Assembly (NCBI GenBank): GCA_937132145.1
Contig: CAKZNY010000410.1
Coordinates: 1 to 12,403, forward strand
DNA length: 12,403 nucleotides
Direction: 5' to 3'
From: an uncultured Paracoccaceae bacterium
GTDB taxonomy: Bacteria > Pseudomonadota > Alphaproteobacteria > Rhodobacterales > Rhodobacteraceae
Position numbers and translations under genes: made by a program
Shown: in pieces, positions 6,448-12,403 of the stretch
Position numbering within the stretch: position 1 is the stretch's first letter
How the letters are laid out: every line of letters starts with the position of its first letter
Notes under the pieces: generated by a model
Databases searched by the model: none
Told to the model about the DNA's origin: nothing
What the model saw: only the letters and a program-made list of their open reading frames with translations

Positions 6448-7488
6448 ATGATCAAACTATTTGTTTTGTTAGGAGTGGGCGGCGTGCTTGTCGTCGGTTA
6501 TCTCACCACCTTTGGCGTAGCACCTGAGGCACAGTTGCCTCCGACTGTTAGCCAGTTGGTGAAATTCGAAGCCGAGGGTTACGTGCCCGGTGCTAACGAC
6601 CTTGTCGAAAATCCAGAAGTGGGCCACGGCGTTTTTGATGTTCCCGAAGAAGACGAGGAACAGCTGAAAATCGCCATGGAAAACATGGATATGGACATGG
6701 CTGGCATGGACATGGCCGCAGGCGAGAGCATGGAAGGCATGGATATGTCTGGCTCTGCAGCCGAAGGCGACAGCATGGCGGGCATGGATATGTCTGGCAC
6801 TGAAACCGAAGGCGACAGCATGGCAGGCATGAACATGTCCAGCACTGAAGGTGCGACTATGGATATGGACATGGACGGCGACGGCGTTATGGACATGAGC
6901 AGCTCCGATATGGCTGGTATGACCACAGGCAGCATGGACATGAGCAGCACTGAAATGGCTGCGATGACCACTAGCGGCATGGATATGTCTGGCTCCGAGA
7001 CCGAAGGCAACAGCATGGCGGGCATGAATATGTCTAGCACTGAGGCCGAAGGCGAAGAAGAGCACCCTGAGGAAGAGGAGCTGGGCGAAGGTGGCCTACT
7101 CATTACCGAAGACGGTGACTTCGATCGCGAGCTCAGACTGGAGATGACCGAATGGGGTTACTCCGACATGCAGATTGACGTCAAAGCTGGAGAGCGGATC
7201 AAGTTCACCGTGATCAACGTCGGCCAGATCCCGCATGAGTTCATGTTCATGACTATGCCCGCAATGGCCGCAGTCGCCTACCGCATGGATCGCGCGGACT
7301 GGAGCTTGCTAGAGCACGAGGCCCTCTTCGAGGAGGCTCTTGTTCTACCCGGCGGCGAATTCACATTCGTTGTCGAAATCCAGGAAGCCGGCACATGGAT
7401 GTTCATGTGTATGCTGCCCTACCACATGCAGATGGGCATGATGGGCCAGATGTCTACGCCGGGAATGGCCATGCAAATGGAGATGTAG
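6448..7488 (+). CDS. Membrane-anchored Met-rich cupredoxin
   Basis: This is a 346-residue envelope copper protein. Residues 3-22 form a signal anchor without an obvious cleavage site. Residues 77-195 hold 31 methionines and no histidine or cysteine, with repeats of the type GDSMAGMDMSGTETE at about 92-106, 107-121, 122-133 and 187-201. An acidic linker leads to a C-terminal cupredoxin domain (about 225-335). Likely type 1 copper ligands are H263 (GQIPHEF), C321 and H326 (CMLPYH), and a Met at 329 or 331. The tail is again Met-rich. The fold and IPHEF signature resemble small copper-tolerance cupredoxins such as CopI. It lies 13 bp after coxA with a strong ribosome site (AAGGGAGAG, 6434-6442), so its job is probably tied to the oxidase: copper storage or delivery to CuA/CuB, or electron entry. 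A general copper-tolerance role is the alternative. The ORF is open from 6310, but the upstream part overlaps coxA and is not needed. Confidence 0.85.
   Translation: MIKLFVLLGVGGVLVVGYLTTFGVAPEAQLPPTVSQLVKFEAEGYVPGANDLVENPEVGHGVFDVPEEDEEQLKIAMENMDMDMAGMDMAAGESMEGMDMSGSAAEGDSMAGMDMSGTETEGDSMAGMNMSSTEGATMDMDMDGDGVMDMSSSDMAGMTTGSMDMSSTEMAAMTTSGMDMSGSETEGNSMAGMNMSSTEAEGEEEHPEEEELGEGGLLITEDGDFDRELRLEMTEWGYSDMQIDVKAGERIKFTVINVGQIPHEFMFMTMPAMAAVAYRMDRADWSLLEHEALFEEALVLPGGEFTFVVEIQEAGTWMFMCMLPYHMQMGMMGQMSTPGMAMQMEM
6676..7032 (+). repeat. Degenerate coding repeats for the Met-rich domain
   Basis: Units of roughly 45 bases encode variants of G-D-S-M-A-G-M-D/N-M-S-G/S-T/S-E, in two clusters with a looser middle part rich in MDM and MTT. 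Near-identical stretches such as GGCGACAGCATGGC recur. Such repeats are prone to gain or loss by slippage, so length may vary between strains. Confidence 0.7.
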
Positions 7489-7521
7489 GCAATACCTGAT
7501 TTTGCCTCCATCAAACATTGC

Positions 7522-7549
7522 CCCGCACCGGAATCCTTTTCGGTGCGGG
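7522..7549 (+). promoter_or_regulatory. Hairpin in the cupredoxin-ctaB gap
   Basis: A 9-bp GC-rich stem (CCCGCACCG pairing with CGGTGCGGG) encloses a 10-base loop. No T-run follows, so it does not look like a full intrinsic terminator. It could cause partial termination, protect or process the mRNA, and so lower ctaB expression relative to the oxidase genes. Confidence 0.5.
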
Positions 7550-7568
7550 CAGCAAGAAAGAAAGCATT

Positions 7569-8516
7569 ATGACAGATATATCAGCAGTATCCGCCCCTAG
7601 AACTTCGTTGGCAGCCGACTATTTTGCCCTTCTGAAGCCCAGAGTCATGTCTTTGGTGGTATTCACCGCCGCCATCGGTCTGTACGCAGCACCCGGTGAC
7701 ATCAACGTGTTGAACGCTTTTGCGGCGATATTACTTATCGCGATTGGCGGGGGCGCGTCGGGTGCATTGAACATGTGGTGGGATGCGGACATAGACGCAA
7801 AAATGCGCCGCACGGCCAACCGACCTGTCCCCGCTGGCAGGTTGACCGCAACAGCCGCACGAAACTTCGGTTTGGTGCTGTCGGTAGTATCAGTCGTACT
7901 GCTAGGGCTGGTGTCGAACTTCGCTGCCGCCGCGCTGCTGGCGTTCACGATTTTCTTTTACGTGGTGATTTACACTATCTGGCTGAAACGCTCGACCCCT
8001 TGGAATATTGTCATCGGTGGCGCTTCTGGCGCATTCCCGCCAATGATCGGCTGGATCGCCGCGACGGGCAGCCTCGGCTTTGAGGCGGTGTTGATGTTCT
8101 CGCTGGTGTTCATATGGACCCCGCCACATTTCTGGGCGCTCGCCCTGTTCATGAAAGAAGATTATTCCCGCGCCAAAGTACCCATGTTGACCGTCACCCA
8201 CGGCAGGGTAGAAACCCGCAGGCAAATCCTGATATACAGCGTAATTCTGGTTCCGGTATCCCTCGCTCTGGCGTTCAGCCCCGTAGGCGGTGCCATCTAT
8301 CTGATCGTATCCCTTTACCTGAATATGGCCTTTGTGAAGGGCGCGATCGGACTTTGGCGTCGTCCAGAGGATGCCGCCATAAACGACCAATTCAAAAAAG
8401 AAAAACGCTTCTTCCGCCTGTCGCTGCTCTATCTGTTCGGGCACTTTTTGGCCCTCCTAATGGAGGCCACACTGCGCCAGTTTGGCTTTAGCTGGATGAG
8501 CTGGTTGGGTTTTTAG
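7569..8516 (+). CDS. ctaB: Protoheme IX farnesyltransferase (heme O synthase)
   Basis: This 315-residue integral membrane enzyme of the UbiA prenyltransferase family adds a farnesyl group to heme b to give heme O, the cofactor of bo-type oxidases and the precursor of heme A. The first Asp-rich motif is at 68-86 (NMWWDADIDAKMRRTANRP). The second conserved segment starts at H187 (HFWALALFMKEDYSRAKVPM) with D198. Seven or more hydrophobic helices follow the family pattern, and the length is normal. I chose the ATG at 7569 because upstream in-frame codons (TTG at 7518) fall in the hairpin region. The ribosome site is weak. It is last in the oxidase operon, 80 bp after the cupredoxin gene. No ctaA follows, so heme A synthesis would need a gene elsewhere. 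Confidence 0.95.
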   Translation: MTDISAVSAPRTSLAADYFALLKPRVMSLVVFTAAIGLYAAPGDINVLNAFAAILLIAIGGGASGALNMWWDADIDAKMRRTANRPVPAGRLTATAARNFGLVLSVVSVVLLGLVSNFAAAALLAFTIFFYVVIYTIWLKRSTPWNIVIGGASGAFPPMIGWIAATGSLGFEAVLMFSLVFIWTPPHFWALALFMKEDYSRAKVPMLTVTHGRVETRRQILIYSVILVPVSLALAFSPVGGAIYLIVSLYLNMAFVKGAIGLWRRPEDAAINDQFKKEKRFFRLSLLYLFGHFLALLMEATLRQFGFSWMSWLGF

Positions 8517-8556
8517 CAATTTTGATTCCACCGACTTTAGCTGGTGGTTCACAAAT

Positions 8557-8596
8557 AAATTAAAGGCTTAGGTGGAAACGCCTAAGCCTTTAATTT
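8557..8596. terminator. Strong bidirectional terminator
   Basis: A perfect stem of about 16 bp, with core TTAAAGGCTTAGG pairing with CCTAAGCCTTTAA, surrounds an 8-base loop (8573-8580). It is followed by T-rich sequence on both strands (ATTTTG on plus, ATTTATTTG on minus). It ends the oxidase operon and the convergent glycosyltransferase gene. The last codons and TAG stop of that minus-strand gene are inside one arm of the stem. Confidence 0.9.
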
Positions 8597-9661
8597 TGCC
8601 CGAGACACATTCCTGCGCATTTTCATAAGTTGGCGGAATAATTGTTGTTGGCGAGGCTGAGGCGACACCTTGGTCGAACCCATTTGGATGGCGCGTGCGT
8701 ATAGGTAAAACGGGTCAGATTCCGTTAATAGGCGGTTAATCTGGCCTCGTCGCCAGATGACGGATTTTTCGTGGAGGTCGGCCAAGGTTTTGTCGTCTTT
8801 GTATTGCGACAGGATCGGCGCGGAAAGTTTGGCGGTTTTCTGGATGCTTTGATCCTCGACATCGTTGAAATTCCGGTCCACCCAATAAGCCAGATCAATG
8901 GGGTCGGTTGAGCGGTTCGGCTTGCCGCGCATTTGCTTGACGAGATAGTTTTCAACGGACCCCAAGGCGTAATGGTTAATTTGTGCCAGCTCGTATTGAT
9001 TTTCAAACGTCGGAATTAACGTCGAACCTTTCGGGGCGTGTCCGGGAAACGGATTGCCTGAGCCGTCATTCCAGATGGTTTGAGGCTGTTTCACGGGGTC
9101 AGGTTTTTTGGGCATGTGAACGCCAAGTTTCGCGTATGATCCGTCATTCCGGTACAGACATTTGAACTGGATTGCGCGCCATGGCCAAAGCATGCCGGTG
9201 GGGGCGCAGCGGGTGAATTGCTCGGTCACGGGCTGGTCTTGGAATGTGATAATATCGTTGTTGCCAAACATGCGCCATGCGAGCGCGAAACCGGTGGTTT
9301 CCGGTCTGGCCGCAAACAGGTCGTTCAGGTGACCCTCGCCCAGTTTGATGTTCAGAAATTCGTCAACATCGGTGCCATAAATCCAGTCAACTTCCTGCAT
9401 GACCGGCTGGGTGGCCGCGTCGGATAAGGCCTGCCATTGCACCGTCTTTTTGCCAAGCGGAGGGTTGGGGATGTGGGTGACCTCGCCCATCTCGTCCAGA
9501 CGGTCCAGCATCAGGTCTGTGCCGTCTTCGCAGTCGTTTGAATAAATCAGAAAATCGGTGAACCCTATGGCTTTATGATGGGCGAGCCATTCCAGAATGA
9601 ACGGTCCCTCGTCACGCATGCAGGTCACGATCAGGGCGCGGGTGTTTGGCGGTTTGGGCAT
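8582..9661 (-). CDS. Glycosyltransferase family 2 (Glyco_tranf_2_4 type)
   Basis: This is a 359-residue predicted cytoplasmic glycosyltransferase that would move a sugar from a nucleotide donor onto a surface polysaccharide, protein or lipid. Donor and acceptor cannot be told. The N-terminal motif [20 protein letters not shown] is followed by the ND-x-DGTD segment (about 42-49). The metal-binding DxD is at D98-D100 (TDVDEFLNI), with FGNN and NHYALGS motifs later. No membrane helix or signal peptide is evident. The C-terminus is basic. The product is close in motif layout to the C-terminal half of the divergently encoded protein starting at 9792, so the two look like paralogues. The ribosome site before the ATG at 9661 is weak (ACAGG). 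The stop lies within the terminator stem. Confidence 0.85.
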   Translation of the reverse strand: MPKPPNTRALIVTCMRDEGPFILEWLAHHKAIGFTDFLIYSNDCEDGTDLMLDRLDEMGEVTHIPNPPLGKKTVQWQALSDAATQPVMQEVDWIYGTDVDEFLNIKLGEGHLNDLFAARPETTGFALAWRMFGNNDIITFQDQPVTEQFTRCAPTGMLWPWRAIQFKCLYRNDGSYAKLGVHMPKKPDPVKQPQTIWNDGSGNPFPGHAPKGSTLIPTFENQYELAQINHYALGSVENYLVKQMRGKPNRSTDPIDLAYWVDRNFNDVEDQSIQKTAKLSAPILSQYKDDKTLADLHEKSVIWRRGQINRLLTESDPFYLYARAIQMGSTKVSPQPRQQQLFRQLMKMRRNVSRAKLKA

Positions 9662-9791
9662 CGTTTGACCTGTTTTAAGCGAATTTGTGCATTTATATGC
9701 GACTTATCCGCATTTCGGAAGGTTTCTTGTTGGTTATTTGGTTGGTAAATAGATACGTTGATCGGAGGTAAATACGACAAACGGGCAAAAA
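9662..9791. promoter_or_regulatory. Divergent promoter region between two glycosyltransferase genes
   Basis: The gap is 130 bp and AT-rich compared with its neighbours. It must hold the start signals for both genes. Possible elements for the plus-strand gene are TTGTTGG at about 9727 and TAAATAGAT at about 9746, but the match to a sigma-70 promoter is loose. I cannot place the minus-strand promoter. A GGAGG at 9764-9768 lies 23 bases before the chosen GTG start, too far for an ideal ribosome site. Confidence 0.4.
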
Positions 9792-12071
9792 GTGAAAAAA
9801 TTCCACCATTTTGAGGCAAATTCGACTGTTCCGAACGTGGAATATGGCGCGAAACTATGGCCGGAGGCAGTGTCGCCAACGGATTTTCCCGAGGTCATTG
9901 ATGTCGTCAAAACGGCGGAATTCACACGGGTTTTTTGTGCGGAGCATTGGGGGCTGGTCGCCGATGGGCGTGCGCTAAAGCTGGACAAAGCGGAGCAGGT
10001 GAATGGATATCCCGGGGGGTATTTCGTTGACATGCCGTCGATGGGCAAGGTGAAAATTCAGGGGCAGCGAACATTGAGTTCAAACCCTGATGCGACCGAT
10101 ATATTTGCAAATCTTAATGTTTTGTTTGCCATTGAGTGCAACCCTGACCCCGTGGATGTCGCGGATTGGGTGCGGTTCAATGTGGCTAATTCAGGGGCGG
10201 AGGCGGCGTTGGTTATCCGGCGGCTCGCGCCCGGTGACCATGTGCATGATGTGGCCGAATTCAGGAAGGCGTTACGGGGCATCAAAGCGCTAAAAACGTT
10301 TGTGCTGCTGGATTATGATATCCCGCTGGGCAAGCCGGATCACCCAGCCGAGAGCAACCGGATGCTGGCACCAGAGGCCCCCGGAAAAGCATTGTTGGAG
10401 GTCCCGGAAAATGACATCTGGCGCGCGCCATTGGGGCAGTTCGGGGTGTACGCGGCGGCTCGGTTCCGGTTTTTGGCGGATGCGCGGGCGGTGCTGCATT
10501 GCTCCATCGCGGATATGGTTAATACTGGGGCGGAAAGCCTGTTTGATTTGGCAAAGACGGGCCCGTCTTATGTAAAGCTCCGGTCGCGCTATGCGTATCC
10601 GTGGAAAATTCAAAACGAGGGTGCGCCGCGTATCGGGGATCATAGTTGTGTGCGTTTTGACAGCGAAATGGGGGCCAGTATCTGGTGCGCCGACCCCAAG
10701 ATGGAGGGGTTCTGGCGGCCGTTTCGGGCTGGGCCAGCCAAACCGCAAACGCTCGATAGCACACCGGAGGTTTGGCGGTGCATGGCGATCCGGCACAAAC
10801 ATTTGAAGGTTTCCGAGCTGGTTCCCAAGTCCAGTCTGGTGGTTGATCACAACTTGGTTAAGGCGCTGAAAAAGACGCTGGATGCACGGGCGTTCTTGCC
10901 GCCAAAAGTTGATGCCGTGACGGATGCGCCCAAAAACGAACGGGTTTTGATTGTCACGACCATGAAGGACGAGGGGCCGTTTATTCTGGAATGGCTGGCC
11001 TATCACCGCTCCATCGGGGTGACGGATTTTCTGGTTTACACCAATGATTGTAGCGACGGGACGGACGAGATGTTCGATTTGTTGCAAGCCAAGGGACATG
11101 TGGAGCATCGCCAGAACCCTTACCGAAAGGTCGGGTTGCGGCCACAACATGCGGCGTATCATGATGCCTCGGAAAGCGAGGTTGCGCAGGCTGTGGACTG
11201 GGTGATTTGCATGGACGTGGACGAGTATATCAACATTCATGTTGGCGAGGGCACCCTGCACGAATTGTTCGCAGCTGTGGGCGAGGCAAACATTATTTCG
11301 CTGACATGGCGGTTGTTCGGTAATGCAGAGATCGTCGATTTCGAGGATAAATTTATTACCGAACAATTCTTTCGAAGTGCCCCGAAATATATCCGCAAGC
11401 CGCATCAGGCTTGGGGGTTCAAAACCATGTTCCGCACGCTTGGCCACTACAAAAAATACGGGGTGCATCGCCCCAAAGGTTTGCGACCCGAGATGCTGGA
11501 GCAGGTGAAATGGGTGAACGGTTCCGGCAATCCGGTGCCTGCTAAAATGTTGCGAACAGGGTGGCGAAGCTCGGCTGGGAACTGGGGGTACGGGTTGGTG
11601 ACGCTGAACCACTATTCGCTTCGATCAGCCGAGAGCTATCTGGTTAAGCGGTTCCGTGGGCGGGTCAACCATGTGGATCGCGACCAAGGGCTAAACTACT
11701 GGTTTCGTATGAATAATAATGCGACTGACGATCGATCAATCCTGAATAAAATTCCGCGGGCGAAACTGGAATTCGATAAACTTATGGCGGATCCGGATAT
11801 TCGGGCGATGCACGAACGAAGTGTGATTGCGCACAAGGCGCGAGTTTTATCGTTGCTGGAAAGCGCCGACTACAAGGCCTTGTTTGACGAGGTGACTGGC
11901 GAGCGGCTGAACGCACTGGCACAGATGAACCATCACTTCGGGTCGCAGGTATTTGCGGACGGGCCGGATTCAATTTCGGTGGATTTCCATGCCGAAAATA
12001 CTACGTATGATGAAGCCCCAGCAAACGCGCCGGCGGATCCAAAACCGCCGGCAAAGCCGTATTTTTCTTAG
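9792..12071 (+). CDS. Two-part glycosyltransferase: unknown N-half plus GT2 C-half
   Basis: This is a 759-residue protein. Residues about 383-690 form a Glyco_tranf_2_4-type domain: [28 protein letters not shown], the metal-binding DxD at D475-D477 ([10 protein letters not shown]), FGNAE and NHYSLRS. Residues 1-380 match nothing I can name, but they carry faint echoes of the same domain. W126 in [20 protein letters not shown] resembles [21 protein letters not shown]237-SIAD-241 resembles C473-MDVD-477, with the first Asp lost. The N-half may therefore be a degenerate, non-catalytic copy, though this is inference. The start is GTG at 9792; an in-frame TGA at 9759 rules out anything longer, yet the nearest GGAGG is oddly far. 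The C-terminus is Pro/Ala-rich and overlaps the convergent purH stop by 4 bp. Its acceptor is unknown; a role in surface glycans is plausible. Confidence 0.8.
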   Translation: MKKFHHFEANSTVPNVEYGAKLWPEAVSPTDFPEVIDVVKTAEFTRVFCAEHWGLVADGRALKLDKAEQVNGYPGGYFVDMPSMGKVKIQGQRTLSSNPDATDIFANLNVLFAIECNPDPVDVADWVRFNVANSGAEAALVIRRLAPGDHVHDVAEFRKALRGIKALKTFVLLDYDIPLGKPDHPAESNRMLAPEAPGKALLEVPENDIWRAPLGQFGVYAAARFRFLADARAVLHCSIADMVNTGAESLFDLAKTGPSYVKLRSRYAYPWKIQNEGAPRIGDHSCVRFDSEMGASIWCADPKMEGFWRPFRAGPAKPQTLDSTPEVWRCMAIRHKHLKVSELVPKSSLVVDHNLVKALKKTLDARAFLPPKVDAVTDAPKNERVLIVTTMKDEGPFILEWLAYHRSIGVTDFLVYTNDCSDGTDEMFDLLQAKGHVEHRQNPYRKVGLRPQHAAYHDASESEVAQAVDWVICMDVDEYINIHVGEGTLHELFAAVGEANIISLTWRLFGNAEIVDFEDKFITEQFFRSAPKYIRKPHQAWGFKTMFRTLGHYKKYGVHRPKGLRPEMLEQVKWVNGSGNPVPAKMLRTGWRSSAGNWGYGLVTLNHYSLRSAESYLVKRFRGRVNHVDRDQGLNYWFRMNNNATDDRSILNKIPRAKLEFDKLMADPDIRAMHERSVIAHKARVLSLLESADYKALFDEVTGERLNALAQMNHHFGSQVFADGPDSISVDFHAENTTYDEAPANAPADPKPPAKPYFS

Positions 12072-12403
12072 TGGCGGAAATGCCGCATTCCGGTGAATAC
12101 CATTGCCAGACCAGCCTCGTCAGCGGCGGCGATAACTTCGGCGTCGCGCATAGAGCCGCCCGGTTGGATGACCGCCGTTGCGCCCGCTTCGGCCGCCGTG
12201 ATTAGACCATCCGCGAAGGGGAAGAATGCGTCAGAAGCCACGACTGAACCGACGGTTGGCACTTCGGATAGCCCCAGAACTTCGGCCATGTCTTGTGCTT
12301 TGCGCGCCGCGATACGGGTTGAATCGATCCGGCTCATTTGCCCCGCGCCAATCCCTACGGTGGCGCCGTTTTTAACATAAACGATGGCGTTGGATTTGAC
12401 GTG
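12068..12403 (-). CDS. purH: PurH C-terminus (AICAR transformylase / IMP cyclohydrolase), partial
   Basis: The last 111 residues are visible; the gene runs out of the window at its 5' side. PurH catalyses the last two steps of IMP synthesis: formylation of AICAR with 10-formyl-tetrahydrofolate, then ring closure. This part belongs to the transformylase domain and shows the family's conserved tail: [54 protein letters not shown] and the final [10 protein letters not shown]. The reading frame is open to the window edge. It is a core housekeeping gene and marks the chromosomal side of the locus. Its TAA (12068-12070) overlaps the TAG of the convergent glycosyltransferase gene. Confidence 0.95.
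   Translation of the reverse strand, partial: HVKSNAIVYVKNGATVGIGAGQMSRIDSTRIAARKAQDMAEVLGLSEVPTVGSVVASDAFFPFADGLITAAEAGATAVIQPGGSMRDAEVIAAADEAGLAMVFTGMRHFRH

Noticed and set aside
4992..6455. Long open frame (487 codons) antisense to coxA
   Set aside because: The peptide has no recognisable domain and is rich in His, Gln and Arg, as expected from reading a GC-biased membrane-protein gene backwards. coxA on the plus strand has all its ligands.
6676..7032. Repeats considered as a CRISPR array or tandem DNA repeat element
   Set aside because: The units are in frame, degenerate, lack unique spacers of even length and encode a continuous protein segment.
6469..7065. Apparent His/Ala-rich protein on the minus strand opposite the Met-rich domain
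   Set aside because: The histidines are simply CAT read antisense to the many ATG codons, so it is not a separate metal-binding protein.
10290..11612. 440-codon antisense frame inside the long glycosyltransferase gene
   Set aside because: It is a codon-bias shadow of the plus-strand gene, which has clear GT2 motifs; the antisense product resembles nothing.

Overview
The window reads as a piece of alphaproteobacterial genome, most likely Rhodobacteraceae or a close Rhodobacterales relative. I infer this from the style of the encoded proteins (PurH C-terminus, GT2-type glycosyltransferases, OmpR/EnvZ-like pair, heme-copper oxidase parts) and from the moderate GC content with GC-rich third positions. 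No rRNA, tRNA or CRISPR array was seen.

Layout. (1) Positions 1-1860 are mobile-element territory: an unrecognised C-terminal coding remnant, then an IS5-family (IS427-like) insertion sequence with the transposase split over a frameshift, then an intact-looking IS1595-family (IS1016-like) element only 25 bp away. Both transposases are on the minus strand. (2) Positions about 1959-8516 form a tightly packed plus-strand operon: OmpR-type response regulator, sensor histidine kinase, cytochrome oxidase subunit II (CuA protein), oxidase subunit I, a membrane-anchored Met-rich cupredoxin, and heme O synthase (ctaB). The first four genes overlap end to start, and a tandem GTTACA box lies just before the regulator. 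(3) A strong bidirectional terminator at 8557-8596 separates the operon from a minus-strand glycosyltransferase gene. A second, longer glycosyltransferase gene runs divergently from it. (4) The far end holds the 3' part of purH on the minus strand, overlapping the long glycosyltransferase gene by 4 bp.

How it fits together. The operon looks like a self-contained respiratory module. The two-component system would sense an envelope signal and switch the operon on. CoxB and CoxA form the catalytic core of a terminal oxidase. CtaB makes heme O for it. The Met-rich cupredoxin is a good candidate for its copper donor, copper buffer or electron-entry protein.

The oxidase is unusual. Subunit I keeps all six heme/CuB histidines and the cross-link tyrosine, but lacks the D-channel motif and the GHPEVY glutamate. 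It has His where A-type enzymes have the K-channel lysine, and one of the paired heme-propionate arginines is Trp. Subunit II has a ba3-like CuA loop on an A-type two-helix anchor. No subunit III, Sco, CtaG or cytochrome c gene is present in the window. This module, with its roughly 120-residue stretch holding 31 methionines, is the best candidate here for a poorly described system.
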